Counted from the first letter of the stretch, positions 34,024-44,132 are shown. The stretch is DNA of 55,072 nt from Phaeovulum veldkampii DSM 11550 (GCF_003034995.1 NZ_PZKF01000020.1:1-55072); one strand, 5' to 3'. Numbers and translations are program-made. Notes: a model not told the origin generated them from the sequence alone.

Positions 34024-36276
34024 ATGCCCGATCTGCTGATTGAACTCTTCTCCGAGGAAATCCCGGCGCGGATGCAGGGCCGCGCGCGTGACGATCTGCG
34101 CCGCCTCGTCACCGACGGCCTTGTGGCCGCTGGGTTGACCTATGCCAGCGCCGGGGCGTTTTCGACCCCGCGCCGTCTGGTGCTGACCATCGAGGGGCTG
34201 TCGGCGCAATCGCCCACCCTGCGCGAGGAACGCAAAGGCCCCAAGGCCGACGCGCCCGCGGCGGCGATCGAGGGGTTTGTGCGTTCCACCGGCCTCACGC
34301 GCGATCAGTTGGAGCTGCGCGACGACAAGAAGGGGCAGGTCTATTTCGCGGTTCTGGAAAAGCCCGGCCGCCCCGCCGGCGTGATCGTGGCCGAGGTGCT
34401 GGAGGAGACGATCCGCACCTTCCCCTGGCCCAAGTCGATGCGCTGGGGCACCGGCACGCTGCGCTGGGTGCGGCCGCTGCATTCGATCCTGTGCATCCTG
34501 ACCGACGAGGCCGGGGCGCAGACCGTGCCGCTGGAGGTGGAGGGTATCACCGCGGCCAACACCACCGCGGGGCACCGCTTTCTGTCGCCCGGCCGGTTCG
34601 CCGTGACCTCGTTCGACGATTACCGCGCGAAACTGAAGCGCGCGCATGTGGTCCTCGATTCAGCCGAGCGTGAGGCGATGATCTGGGCCGAGGCGGGCAA
34701 TCTGGCCTTTGCCCGCGGCCTTGAGGTGGTCGAAGACCGCGGCCTTTTGACCGAGGTGGCGGGGCTGGTGGAATGGCCCGTGGTGCTGATGGGCGAGATC
34801 GGCGAGGAATTTCTGAGCCTGCCGCCCGAGGTTCTGCAAACCTCGATGCGCGAACATCAAAAGTTCTTTTCGGTGAAAAACCCCCGCACCGGCCGGATCG
34901 AGGGCTTTGTCACCGTGGCCAACAATGCCACCGCCGATCATGGCGCCACGATCCTCAAGGGTAACCGCAAGGTGCTGTCGGCCCGGCTTTCGGATGCGCG
35001 GTTCTTTTGGGAAAACGACCTGCGCACCGTCACGGCGCAGGGGCTGGAGGGCATGGGCGCCGGGCTGGCGCATGTCACCTTCCACAACAAGCTGGGCAGT
35101 CAGGCCGACCGCGTGGCCCGTATTGCCGCGCTGGCGCGCGAAATCGCGCCGCTGGTGGGCGCGCAGCCCGATCTGGCGGCCGAGGCCGCGCGGGTGGTCA
35201 AGGCCGACCTGCAAAGCGCGATGGTGGGCGAATTTCCCGAGCTTCAGGGCGTGATGGGCGGCTATTACGCCCGCGCCGCCGGCCTGCCCGAGGCGGTGGC
35301 GAACGCCTGCAAGGCGCATTATTCGCCGCTTGGCCCCTCGGACGAGGTGCCGACCGACCCGGTTTCGGTCGCCGTGGCGCTGGCCGACAAGATCGACACG
35401 CTCACCGGCTTCTGGTGGATCGACGAAAAGCCCACCGGGTCGAAAGATCCGTTTGCGCTGCGTCGGGCTGCGCTGGGGGTCGTGAGGCTCGTGCTTGCGA
35501 ACAAAGTTCGCTTGCGCCTCTTGGATGTAATTTTGGCTGGCTACGAGCCCTTTGATCGACAACTCCGTTGGGAACTTGAGTGCGAAGAACAAGACGCTGA
35601 TGTCGAAGCGGCAAAGCGGCTAGATGTTCCCGTCTCGGTATTTCAAGATTGGCGATCCAAAATTGCGCAAGAAAAGCGGCAACGTAACGGGCCGAGTGAT
35701 TTCGAACGACGCTTGTTTGAGATTGATCTGAGCAATGTGCCTCATCCTGGCGCCAGCCTCCTCGCCTTCTTCCATGACCGCCTCAAGGTCTACCTGCGCG
35801 ATCAGGGTATCCGGCATGACGTGATCGACGCCTGCCTGGCCATGCCCGGCAACGATGACCTGACGCTGCTGGTCAAACGCGCCGAGGCGCTGGCGGCGTT
35901 TCTGAAATCGGATGACGGCACCAACCTCATTCAGGGCTTCAAGCGCGCCAACAACATCCTGACCCAGGCCGAGGCCAAGGATGGCGTCGAATATTCCTAT
36001 GGCGCCGATCCGAAATTTGCCGAGACCGAGGAGGAACGCGCCCTGTTCGCGGCGCTTGACGCCGCCGAGGCCGCGATTGCGCCCGCCATGCAGGCCGAGG
36101 ATTTCGCCGCCGCCATGGCCGCGATGGCCGCCTTGCGCGGCCCCATCGACGCCTTCTTTACCGCGGTGCAGATCAACACCGACAATGCGGTGGTGCGGCG
36201 TAACCGGCTGAACCTGCTGTCGCGCATCCGCCAGACCTGCCTCAGCGTGGCCGATCTGACCCGCATCGAGGGCTGA
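34024..36276 (+). CDS. glyS: Glycyl-tRNA synthetase beta subunit, with a low-G+C insert-like patch
   Basis: The 750-residue beta subunit binds tRNA-Gly and completes the alpha2-beta2 enzyme. The N-terminal B3/4-like and tRNA-binding parts (MPDLLIELFSEEIPARMQ) and the HD-type region look normal. The C-terminal DALR-type domain has FFHDRLKVYLRDQGIRHDVI. Residues about 487-578 differ from the GlyS sequences I recall. The stretch is Glu/Gln/Arg-rich, and its DNA falls to 51% G+C by hand count over 35521-35760, against 60-65% in two flanking lines. The E. coli protein is about 690 residues. The frame stays open, so the gene should be functional. Confidence 0.93.
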   Translation: MPDLLIELFSEEIPARMQGRARDDLRRLVTDGLVAAGLTYASAGAFSTPRRLVLTIEGLSAQSPTLREERKGPKADAPAAAIEGFVRSTGLTRDQLELRDDKKGQVYFAVLEKPGRPAGVIVAEVLEETIRTFPWPKSMRWGTGTLRWVRPLHSILCILTDEAGAQTVPLEVEGITAANTTAGHRFLSPGRFAVTSFDDYRAKLKRAHVVLDSAEREAMIWAEAGNLAFARGLEVVEDRGLLTEVAGLVEWPVVLMGEIGEEFLSLPPEVLQTSMREHQKFFSVKNPRTGRIEGFVTVANNATADHGATILKGNRKVLSARLSDARFFWENDLRTVTAQGLEGMGAGLAHVTFHNKLGSQADRVARIAALAREIAPLVGAQPDLAAEAARVVKADLQSAMVGEFPELQGVMGGYYARAAGLPEAVANACKAHYSPLGPSDEVPTDPVSVAVALADKIDTLTGFWWIDEKPTGSKDPFALRRAALGVVRLVLANKVRLRLLDVILAGYEPFDRQLRWELECEEQDADVEAAKRLDVPVSVFQDWRSKIAQEKRQRNGPSDFERRLFEIDLSNVPHPGASLLAFFHDRLKVYLRDQGIRHDVIDACLAMPGNDDLTLLVKRAEALAAFLKSDDGTNLIQGFKRANNILTQAEAKDGVEYSYGADPKFAETEEERALFAALDAAEAAIAPAMQAEDFAAAMAAMAALRGPIDAFFTAVQINTDNAVVRRNRLNLLSRIRQTCLSVADLTRIEG

Positions 36277-36341
36277 GCGCGCCTGCCCTCTTGCGGCAGG
36301 ACGCGGGCGGTCTATGCTGCGAGGAAACGGAGGATGCTGCG

Positions 36342-38876
36342 GTGCAGAGACACGTCGAGATCGCGGAATTCACCGAACTGACCCCCGGCGCCCCGATCAC
36401 CGTGGCGCGCCACGGCTGGCGTGCCAAATGCTTGCAGCGGCTGATCCGGCTGAACCTGCCGGTGCCGCGCACGCTGGCGCTGCCGGTAGAGACCGTGCGC
36501 GCCATTGCCGCGGGCGCGATGCCCGATGTCGGCCGCCTGGCCGCCGCCTTTGGCCCCGATCTGCTGGTGTCGGTTCGCCCCAGCCCCGAACACCCCGAAT
36601 GGGGGGGGCCGCGCTCGGTGCTGAATGTGGGGATCAACGCCGCCCGCCACGCCGCGCTGTGCGACAGCCACGGAACCGAGGCGGCGGATGCGCTGTATCT
36701 GCGTTTCGTGCAATCTTACGCCACCCATGTCGCCCGGCTGGACCCCGACATGTTCACCGCCGAACCCGGCCCCGGCGCGCTGGATGCGGCGCTGGCCGCC
36801 TACCATGCCGAAACCGACGACGAGTTTCCACAAGACCCCGCGCGCCAACTCGCCGAGGTGCTGCGCTCCATGGCCCGCGCCTGGGAGGGCACCACGGCGC
36901 GACTGCTGCGGCAGGCCAAGGGCGCCCCCGCCGAGGCCCCGCTGGGCCTTTTGGTGCAGCAGATGGCGCTTGGCATCGGGCGGGGGTTTTCCGGCTCGGG
37001 CACGATCCAGTTTGTGGACGGGGTGACGGGGGCGGCGCAGATAACCGGGCGGTTTCGCGGGCAGGTGCAGGGGCGGTCGGCATCAGAGGAGACGTTCTAT
37101 CTGACACGCGATCCGCGCGGCGCCTCGCTGGAGGAGGTCGCGCCCCGGATTTTCGCCGATCTGGTGGCCCATGGCGCCGCCTGCCGGGTGCGGCTGCGCG
37201 AAGAGATGCAGTTGGAGTTTACCGTCGAAAGTGGGCAGCTTGCGATCATCGACGCGCTGCGGGTGCCGCGGTCATCGCGCGCGGCGGTCAAGATCGCGGT
37301 GGCGCTGGCCAATGACGGGGTGATCGGGCGCGAGGATGCGATCTTGCGGGTGGAACCCCGCGCGTTGTCGGAGCTGCTGCATTATCAGGTCGATCCTCGC
37401 GCCCCGCGTGACCGCATCGCGCGCGGTATCGCTGCCAGCCCCGGCGCCGCCACCGGGCGGATCGTGTTTACCGCCGCCGCCGCCCAAGCCAGCGCCGCGC
37501 GCGACGAAGCCTGCATTCTGGTGCGCCGCGAAACCGCGCCCGAGGATATCCGCGGCATGCACGCGGCCCACGCCGTGCTGACCGAACGCGGCGGCGTCAC
37601 CAGCCACGCCGCGGTGATCGCGCGCGGGCTGGGCCTGCCCTGCATCGTCGGCGCGTCAGAGATTCAGTTGAACCCGCGCGACCGCACGCTGAGCGTGCCC
37701 GATGGCCGCGTGTTCCGCGAAGGCGACACGATCACCGTTGACGGCACCAACGGCGAGGTTCTGGCGGGGGTGGCAGACATGCTGGAACCCGCGCTGGATG
37801 ACGGGTTCCGCACGCTGCTGCGCTGGGCCGACAACGTGCGCGACATCGGCATCCGCGCCAATGCCGACACGCCCGATGATGCCCGAACCGCGCGCATGTT
37901 CGAAGCCGAGGGCATCGGGCTGTGCCGGACCGAACACATGTTCTTTGACGAAGACCGCCTGACGGTCATGCGCGAGATGATCTTTGCCGACACCAGCCGC
38001 GACCGGCGCATCGCGCTGGAACGGCTGTTGCCGATGCAGCGTGCCGATTTCACCGCGCTGTTTGACATCATGGCGGGGCAGCCGGTCTGTATCCGGCTGT
38101 TCGACCCGCCGCTGCACGAATTCCTGCCACATGACCGCGAGGGGATGCGCGAACTGGCCGAGGCGCTGGATCGCCCCCTGTCCGAGGTGACGCGGCGCGT
38201 CGAGGCGCTGACCGAATTCAACCCGATGCTGGGCATGCGCGGGGTGCGGCTGGGTATCACGGTGCCCGAAATCTATGACATGCAGGCCCGCGCGATCTTT
38301 GAGGCAACGGTCGAGGCCAGCCGCCACGGCGCGCCGGTGGTGCCGGAAATCATGATCCCGCTGGTATCGGCCGCGCGCGAGGTCGAACTGGTCAAGACCC
38401 GGATCGACGCGGTGGCGGCGGCGGTAAAGAACGAGATGAAGGCGCGCTTCACCTACCGGCTGGGGGTTATGGTCGAAACCCCGCGCGCCGCGCTGCGGGC
38501 GGGCGAGATTGCCGAACACGCGGCCTTTCTGTCGTTTGGCACCAATGACCTGACCCAGATGACCTATGGCCTGTCGCGCGATGATGCGGGGCGGTTCATG
38601 GGGTCTTATGTCACCCAGCAGGTCTACCGCGAAGACCCGTTCCACATTCTGGATGTGGAGGGGGTGGGGGAGTTGCTGTTGATCGGTGCCGCGCGTGGGC
38701 GGGCGCATCGGTCCGATGTGACGCTGTCGGTTTGTGGTGAACATGGCGGCAACCCCGAATCAATCGCCTTTTGCCGGGCCGCGGGCTTTGATTATGTCTC
38801 GTGTTCGCCGTTCCGTGTGCCTGTTGCACGGCTGGCGGCGGCCCATTTCGCGTTGCTTTCGCCGAAAAAGGGTTAA
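36342..38876 (+). CDS. Pyruvate phosphate dikinase-like PEP-utilising enzyme with a divergent ATP domain
   Basis: The 844-residue protein follows PPDK in overall order. The phosphohistidine swivel is at GGVTSHAAVIARG (His422), and the C-terminal PEP/pyruvate barrel carries GTNDLTQMTYGLSRDD and SVCGEHGGNPESIAFC (Cys798). Both are intact. In the N-terminal ATP-grasp part, GGKG-type Lys22 reads ARHGWRA and the LQTR motif reads IDALR, while LLVSVR and EFTVE remain. ATP use is therefore doubtful. PPDK normally interconverts pyruvate, ATP and phosphate with PEP, AMP and pyrophosphate. The GTG start at 36342 has AACGGAGG eight bases upstream. It follows glyS by 65 bp. Confidence 0.75.
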   Translation: MQRHVEIAEFTELTPGAPITVARHGWRAKCLQRLIRLNLPVPRTLALPVETVRAIAAGAMPDVGRLAAAFGPDLLVSVRPSPEHPEWGGPRSVLNVGINAARHAALCDSHGTEAADALYLRFVQSYATHVARLDPDMFTAEPGPGALDAALAAYHAETDDEFPQDPARQLAEVLRSMARAWEGTTARLLRQAKGAPAEAPLGLLVQQMALGIGRGFSGSGTIQFVDGVTGAAQITGRFRGQVQGRSASEETFYLTRDPRGASLEEVAPRIFADLVAHGAACRVRLREEMQLEFTVESGQLAIIDALRVPRSSRAAVKIAVALANDGVIGREDAILRVEPRALSELLHYQVDPRAPRDRIARGIAASPGAATGRIVFTAAAAQASAARDEACILVRRETAPEDIRGMHAAHAVLTERGGVTSHAAVIARGLGLPCIVGASEIQLNPRDRTLSVPDGRVFREGDTITVDGTNGEVLAGVADMLEPALDDGFRTLLRWADNVRDIGIRANADTPDDARTARMFEAEGIGLCRTEHMFFDEDRLTVMREMIFADTSRDRRIALERLLPMQRADFTALFDIMAGQPVCIRLFDPPLHEFLPHDREGMRELAEALDRPLSEVTRRVEALTEFNPMLGMRGVRLGITVPEIYDMQARAIFEATVEASRHGAPVVPEIMIPLVSAAREVELVKTRIDAVAAAVKNEMKARFTYRLGVMVETPRAALRAGEIAEHAAFLSFGTNDLTQMTYGLSRDDAGRFMGSYVTQQVYREDPFHILDVEGVGELLLIGAARGRAHRSDVTLSVCGEHGGNPESIAFCRAAGFDYVSCSPFRVPVARLAAAHFALLSPKKG

Positions 38877-38990
38877 GGCATCTTTTCCCCGTTTTGTTCT
38901 TCCGGGGGCAGGTATCCACCAGATGTTGACGGATTGGCAGGCTCGCCGGGTGCGGTTCGGCGGGTTTTTGCCGTTTTCGCGGGGTGATAT

Positions 38991-39006
38991 GTTGCAATTA
39001 TGCAAC
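38991..39006. promoter_or_regulatory. Perfect palindrome upstream of the SleB-type hydrolase gene
   Basis: GTTGCA-ATTA-TGCAAC has 6-bp arms and a 4-base centre. It lies about 95 bp before the ATG at 39100, inside a 220-bp intergenic stretch. It is a plausible operator, but the regulator is unknown. Confidence 0.4.
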
Positions 39007-39099
39007 AGTGCATGGACTCTGGCCCGGCTTTGCGTTAGCTGACGCCCGTTGTCATGGCCGACGGCCGTGGCGGCGAACTGTCCTTATCGGGAAAAATAC

Positions 39100-39801
39100 A
39101 TGTCAGTGCTGAAAAGCTGGGCCGGAGGCGCGGTTGTGCTTCTCGCCCTCGCCGGAGGCTTGCGTGCCGAAGTTTCGGTAAGCCAGTCGAACGACCCCGC
39201 CGCGCGGCTGGGGCAAAGTCTTGTCGCCTTGTTCGGGCAGGAACGCTCGGCGATTGAGTCGCTACCAGAGGCGCGGCTGGCCGCAATCACCCGCGCCCCC
39301 GAGGCATCGGCCCGCAAATCCAAACGCGGCAAGACCGCGCAAACGCCCGTCATCGGCTATGATGAAGCCTGGCTTGCGGCCCAGCCCGCAGCCACCGGCG
39401 ATGCCGAGTTTCAGTGCCTTGCGCAGGCGCTGTATTTCGAGGCGCGCGGCGAAAGCCCGGCTGGGCAGGCCGCTGTGGGCGAGGTGATCCTGAACCGCGT
39501 GGACAACCCCGCCTATCCGGGCACGGTCTGCGGCGTGGTGCATCAGGGCAATTCGAACGGCTGCCAGTTTTCCTATGTCTGCGATGGCCGCGCCGACCGT
39601 ATCAGCGAGCCGCAGATCTATGAGCGTGTGGCCAAGATCGCGCGCGCCCTGCTCGATGGGGCGCCCCGCGCCCTGACCGAAGGCGCCACGCATTTCCACA
39701 CCCCTGCGGTCAACCCCGACTGGTCTCGCCGCTTTGCCCGCACCACGCGGATCGGGGCGCATATCTTCTACCGCGCACCCCTGCGCACCGCGATGCGCTG
39801 A
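39100..39801 (+). CDS. Cell-wall hydrolase, SleB/Hydrolase_2 family
   Basis: The 233-residue protein has an N-terminal membrane or signal segment (residues 7-22, GGAVVLLALAGGLRAE), a variable Lys/Arg-rich middle and a SleB-type domain from about residue 108. The domain starts CLAQALYFEARGESPAGQ with the catalytic Glu in EARGE. It continues to VGEVILNRVDNPAYP and GCQFSYVCDG, then THFHTPAVNPDW. Such enzymes cut cortex or glycan strands; in non-sporulating bacteria they act on peptidoglycan. The start MSVLKSWAGG at 39100 is chosen over 39049 because the signal segment begins there. Confidence 0.85.
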   Translation: MSVLKSWAGGAVVLLALAGGLRAEVSVSQSNDPAARLGQSLVALFGQERSAIESLPEARLAAITRAPEASARKSKRGKTAQTPVIGYDEAWLAAQPAATGDAEFQCLAQALYFEARGESPAGQAAVGEVILNRVDNPAYPGTVCGVVHQGNSNGCQFSYVCDGRADRISEPQIYERVAKIARALLDGAPRALTEGATHFHTPAVNPDWSRRFARTTRIGAHIFYRAPLRTAMR

Positions 39802-39920
39802 ACAGCGGGGCGGGGCCGATGCCCCGCCCTGTCGCGCCTGCCGTTCGCTGCGCGTGCCGTTTCGGGGCTGCACCCGCCCGGCGCTGCGGCTATGATCCGC
39901 CGGTATCATACGGACGGACC

Positions 39921-40832
39921 ATGACCAGCGACATCACCCTTGCTTTCGCCCACCCAGAAGAACGCGCCGAAGCCTCGGCCGGGGCCGACCCGCGTGACCG
40001 GATCAGCCTGCGCGATCATGTGGTGACAGCCGATATCGGCGCGTTTCAGCCCGAACGCGGCCATGTGCAACGGCTGCGTTTCAACGTGGTGGTCGAGGTG
40101 CGCCCTGCGCCCGCGCCCTTGCTGGACGATGTAGACCGCATCCTGTCGTATGACCGGCTGACCGAGGCGATTGCCGCGGAACTGGCCGACGAACGGCTGA
40201 ACCTGCTGGAAACGCTGGCCGAACGTGTCGCCGAACGGATACTGGCAGAGCCGCAGGCGATGCGGGTCTTCGTGCGGATCGAAAAGCTTGACCGTGGCCC
40301 CGGCGCGCTGGGGGTGGAAATCGTGCGCTCGCGCGCGGCGGTGCCAGTGCAGGCGGCGACGGGGGGGGCGGTGCTGCATCCTTTGGTGGCGTTCCTGACC
40401 AATGCCGCAATTGCCTCGCCCGATCTGCCGGCCCGGCTTGACCGGCTTCAGGCCGCCGGTCTGCCGGTGATCCTGGCCGTGGGCCTGCCCGACCTGCCGC
40501 GCCCCGAAACCGGCCACCGGCCGACGCAGCGGCGCATTGACCTGCTGGCGATCGAACAGAACGCCTGGGTTCTGGCCGCGCGTGACCCGCGCTGCGTGGT
40601 GGTGGCCACCCGCACCGAGATCGACTGGGCGATGAAGCAGGGGCGGATGATCGTCTGGGCGCCGTCAAAGATCGTGCTCGATGCGGTGGACGGGCCAAAG
40701 GCACCCGCGCGCGATGCGGTGGCGCTGGCTCTGTGGCTGGCGGAATCGCTGGCAGCGGCGCGGCTGGAACTTCACGGTTCCGTTTCAGCCCCGGCAGGAA
40801 GCCGCGTTCCGGTGGTGCCTGTTACTGCCTGA
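39921..40832 (+). CDS. folB: Dihydroneopterin aldolase fused to an uncharacterised C-terminal domain
   Basis: The 303-residue protein begins with a FolB/DHNA domain at about residues 25-140 (ISLRDHVVTADIGAFQPERG, RILSYDRLTEAIAAEL). FolB cleaves dihydroneopterin to hydroxymethyl-dihydropterin in folate synthesis and is normally only about 120 residues. The extra 160 residues form a separate domain (HPLVAFLTNAAIASPDLPAR, RIDLLAIEQNAWVLAARD, RMIVWAPSKIVLDAV) whose function I do not know. GGACGG precedes the ATG at 39921. It lies just before folP with a 38-bp gap, so it belongs to a folB-folP-glmM unit. Confidence 0.85.
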   Translation: MTSDITLAFAHPEERAEASAGADPRDRISLRDHVVTADIGAFQPERGHVQRLRFNVVVEVRPAPAPLLDDVDRILSYDRLTEAIAAELADERLNLLETLAERVAERILAEPQAMRVFVRIEKLDRGPGALGVEIVRSRAAVPVQAATGGAVLHPLVAFLTNAAIASPDLPARLDRLQAAGLPVILAVGLPDLPRPETGHRPTQRRIDLLAIEQNAWVLAARDPRCVVVATRTEIDWAMKQGRMIVWAPSKIVLDAVDGPKAPARDAVALALWLAESLAAARLELHGSVSAPAGSRVPVVPVTA

Positions 40833-40870
40833 GCCTTGCCAAGCCGCGCCCTTTGCGGTGAAAGGGCGGG

Positions 40871-41890
40871 ATGGAAAAGCTCTACTATCGCCCGATTGCC
40901 CAGACCGATGCCGCCCGCCCCGCGGGTGCGCTTCCGCTTGCCGGGGGCTGGTGCTGGTTTGCACAGGCCGAGGTGCTTGGCCGCACCGGCTCGCACGGGC
41001 TGATCGCGGCCGCTGATCTGCCGCCCGCCGTGGCTGCTCGGCTGACCGCGCCGCGGCCCGCGCTGGCGGGGTTCGACTTTTCCGCACCGCGGATCATGGG
41101 TATTCTGAACGTCACGCCTGACAGCTTTTCCGACGGCGGCCGGTTCACCGCGCCGCAGTCCGCGCTGGCGCAGGCCCGCGCGATGGCTGGTGCCGGGGCC
41201 GACATTCTGGATGTGGGCGGCGAATCCACCCGCCCCGGCGCCGCCCCCGTGCCCGTGGCCGAGGAAATTGCCCGAACCGCGCCGGTGATTGCCGCGCTGC
41301 GCGCCGAGGGGTTTGCGCTGCCCGTGTCCATCGACACGCGCAAGGTGGCCGTCGCGCAGGCGGCGCTGGATGCCGGGGCAGATCTGGTGAACGACGTCGC
41401 CGCGCTGGCCTATGATGCGCCGCTGGCCGGGCTGGTGGCCCATCGCGGGGTGCCGGTCTGTCTGATGCACCATCAGGGCACGCCCGAGACGATGCAAGAC
41501 GCGCCCCGTTATGACAATGTGCTGCTGGACGTCTACGACTGGCTGGAGGAACGTCTGGCCATCGCCGAGGCCGAGGGGATACCGCGGGACCGGGTTATCC
41601 TTGACCCCGGCATCGGCTTTGGCAAGACGGCGGCGCATAATCTGGCGCTTATCCGCGGCCTGTCGCTGTTTCACGGCTTCGGCTGCCCGATCCTGCTGGG
41701 GGTGTCGCGCAAGCGGTTCATCGGTAGCATCGGCGGCGCCGAGGCGCCTGCGGCGCGGATGCCGGGCACGCTGGCGGTGACGCTGGCGGGGGTGGCGCAG
41801 GGGGTGCAGGTGCACCGGGTGCACGATGTGGCCGAACTGGCGCAGGGGTTGCGACTTTGGCAGGCGGTAACGCAGGGGAACATGACATGA
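40871..41890 (+). CDS. folP: Dihydropteroate synthase
   Basis: The 339-residue TIM-barrel enzyme joins pABA to the pterin pyrophosphate made after FolB and FolK; it is the sulfonamide target. Conserved segments are [15 protein letters not shown] (pterin site), [11 protein letters not shown] and [12 protein letters not shown] near the C-terminus. About 75 N-terminal residues before the barrel ([20 protein letters not shown]) are an extension seen in several alphaproteobacteria. The stop overlaps the glmM start as ATGA. Confidence 0.93.
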   Translation: MEKLYYRPIAQTDAARPAGALPLAGGWCWFAQAEVLGRTGSHGLIAAADLPPAVAARLTAPRPALAGFDFSAPRIMGILNVTPDSFSDGGRFTAPQSALAQARAMAGAGADILDVGGESTRPGAAPVPVAEEIARTAPVIAALRAEGFALPVSIDTRKVAVAQAALDAGADLVNDVAALAYDAPLAGLVAHRGVPVCLMHHQGTPETMQDAPRYDNVLLDVYDWLEERLAIAEAEGIPRDRVILDPGIGFGKTAAHNLALIRGLSLFHGFGCPILLGVSRKRFIGSIGGAEAPAARMPGTLAVTLAGVAQGVQVHRVHDVAELAQGLRLWQAVTQGNMT

Positions 41891-43230
41891 CGCGCAAGCT
41901 TTTCGGCACCGATGGCGTGCGGGGCACCGCCAACAGCTGGCCGATGACAGCCGAGATGGCGCTGCGCCTTGGCGCCGCCGCCGGGCGCTATTTCCGCCGT
42001 GACAGTCACAACGGTCACCGCGTGGTGATCGGCAAGGACACCCGCCTTTCGGGCTACATGCTGGAAAACGCGCTGACCGCCGGGCTGACCTCGACCGGCA
42101 TGAACGTGCTGCTGCTGGGGCCGGTGCCCACACCCGCGGTGGGGTTTCTGACCCGTTCGATGCGAGCCGATCTGGGCATCATGATCTCGGCCAGCCACAA
42201 CCCGGCCGAGGATAACGGGATCAAGTTCTTTGGCCCCGACGGCTTCAAGCTGTCGGACGAGGCCGAGGCCGAGATCGAGGCGATCGTGGCGGGCGACATT
42301 GCCCCCGCAAAGCCCGGCAACATCGGCCGCGCCAAGCGTATCGACGATGCCCGCGGGCGCTATGTGGAATATGCCAAGACCACCTTTCCGGGCCGGGGCC
42401 AGTTGTCGGGGCTGAGGGTGGTGGTCGATTGCGCCAACGGCGCCGCCTACAAGGCCGCGCCTGAGGTGCTGTGGGAACTGGGCGCCACTGTGATCCCGGT
42501 GGGGGTGATGCCGAATGGCAAGAACATCAACCACAACTGCGGATCGACCCATACCGCGACGGCAGCCGAGGCCGTGGTGGCGCATGGCGCCGACATGGGG
42601 CTGGCGCTGGATGGCGATGCCGACCGGGTGATGATTCTGGATGAAACCGGGCAGGTGGCCGATGGCGACCAGATCATGGCGCTGCTGGCCGCGCGCTGGG
42701 CCGCGGCGGGCCGCCTGCGCGGCGGCGCGCTGGTGGCCACGGTGATGTCGAACCTTGGGCTGGAGCGTTTCCTTGATGGGCGCGGTCTGCGGCTGGAACG
42801 CACCAATGTGGGTGACCGCTATGTGGTGGAACGGATGCGCGAGGGGGGCTTCAATCTGGGGGGCGAGCAGTCGGGCCATATCGTGATGACCGACTATGCC
42901 ACCACCGGCGACGGTCTGATCGCGGGGCTGCAATTTCTGGCTGCGATGGCCGAGACGGGCCAACCCGCAAGCGCGCTTGTCCGGCAGTTTGACCCTGTGC
43001 CGCAAATGTTGAAAAATGTGCGCTATCAGGCGGGCCAAGAACCATTGGCGGCCGAAAATGTGCAAAAAGTGATACTGGACGCCGAGACGCGGCTGCATGG
43101 CCGGGGTCGCCTGCTGATCCGGAAATCGGGAACGGAACCGCTGATCCGCGTGATGGCCGAGGCCGAGGATGCGGGTCTGCTGGCCGAGGTGGTGGATGGC
43201 ATTGTGGCCGCAGTCGCCGCCGCGGCTTAG
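41887..43230 (+). CDS. glmM: Phosphoglucosamine mutase
   Basis: The 447-residue enzyme converts glucosamine 6-phosphate to glucosamine 1-phosphate for UDP-GlcNAc, peptidoglycan and LPS. The active serine is Ser103 in [17 protein letters not shown]. The metal-binding loop is LDGDADRVM, the sugar loop GGEQSGHIV and the phosphate loop [12 protein letters not shown]. Translation is coupled to folP, a common alphaproteobacterial arrangement. The gene overlaps a convergent DMT transporter gene by four bases, with stops interlocked as CTTAGG. Confidence 0.95.
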   Translation: MTRKLFGTDGVRGTANSWPMTAEMALRLGAAAGRYFRRDSHNGHRVVIGKDTRLSGYMLENALTAGLTSTGMNVLLLGPVPTPAVGFLTRSMRADLGIMISASHNPAEDNGIKFFGPDGFKLSDEAEAEIEAIVAGDIAPAKPGNIGRAKRIDDARGRYVEYAKTTFPGRGQLSGLRVVVDCANGAAYKAAPEVLWELGATVIPVGVMPNGKNINHNCGSTHTATAAEAVVAHGADMGLALDGDADRVMILDETGQVADGDQIMALLAARWAAAGRLRGGALVATVMSNLGLERFLDGRGLRLERTNVGDRYVVERMREGGFNLGGEQSGHIVMTDYATTGDGLIAGLQFLAAMAETGQPASALVRQFDPVPQMLKNVRYQAGQEPLAAENVQKVILDAETRLHGRGRLLIRKSGTEPLIRVMAEAEDAGLLAEVVDGIVAAVAAAA

Positions 43231-44132
43231 GGGCGGCGGCGCCACGCGGCTGCGTTTGATACCGCCAGCCCTGCCAGGATCAGCCCCAGCGCTGCAAAGA
43301 AGGCGGCGGGCAGCCGTTCATCCAGAAAGACCGTGCCGAACAGCACCGACCAGATCGGCACCTGATAGTTCGATTGTGTCAAAAACGTCGGCCCCGCGGT
43401 CTGGATCACCTTGACCAGCAGCAGCGTGGCCACCGCCGTGGGCAACAGCCCCAGATACAGCACCGCCCCCGCCGCGGCCCAGTCGATCCGCGCCGGGTCG
43501 GGCAGCCCCTCGACCAGCAGCGCGGTCGGCACGATCATCGCACTGGCAGCGATCAGCGCGGCGGCGGAAAAGGCGATCATCGGCACCGGCGGGCAGCGGC
43601 GGGTGATGATGCCGCCGATTGCATAGGCCAGCGTCGAGGCAACGCAGGCCAGCCGCGCCAGCGGCTCCATCGCGCCACCCGCGGCAGCCAGCGCCTGCGG
43701 CCCGATCAGCGTGACAACCCCCGCCATGCCCAGCCCAAGCCCCAACAGCTTCAGCGGGGTCATCCGCTCGCCCGGCACCAGCCGGTGCGCCAGAAGCATG
43801 GTAAACAGCGGCACCGCCGCCATGGTGATCCCGGCAAAACCCGAGGCCACATGCTGCTGGCCCCAGCTGAGCAGGCTGAAGGGCAGCGCGTTGGAAAAGA
43901 ACCCCATCCCCACCGCGTGCAGCCAGACCCGGCGCCCGCGCGGCAGCCCGATGCCCATGGCATGCGCAATCGTCGTGACCGCCAGTGCCGCGATGACGAT
44001 GCGCAGCGCCGCCACCGACAGCGGGTCGAACCCGCGCAGGGCGACGCTGACGTTCAGGAAACTGGCGCCCCAGATCACCGAAAGGGCGATCACGCGCAGC
44101 CAGTTGGCAAGGCCGGGACTTTGGGGTGACAT
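43227..44132 (-). CDS. EamA-family (DMT) transporter
   Basis: The 301-residue protein has ten hydrophobic helices made of two EamA repeats. Typical segments are [20 protein letters not shown] at the start and [20 protein letters not shown] in the second half. Family members export metabolites or amino acids. The start at 44132 ([10 protein letters not shown]) is preferred because GGAAGA precedes it; an ATG at 44144 is also in frame. It lies beyond the ilvC terminator and points the same way, so it has its own promoter or needs read-through. The substrate is unknown. Confidence 0.8.
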   Translation of the reverse strand: MSPQSPGLANWLRVIALSVIWGASFLNVSVALRGFDPLSVAALRIVIAALAVTTIAHAMGIGLPRGRRVWLHAVGMGFFSNALPFSLLSWGQQHVASGFAGITMAAVPLFTMLLAHRLVPGERMTPLKLLGLGLGMAGVVTLIGPQALAAAGGAMEPLARLACVASTLAYAIGGIITRRCPPVPMIAFSAAALIAASAMIVPTALLVEGLPDPARIDWAAAGAVLYLGLLPTAVATLLLVKVIQTAGPTFLTQSNYQVPIWSVLFGTVFLDERLPAAFFAALGLILAGLAVSNAAAWRRRP

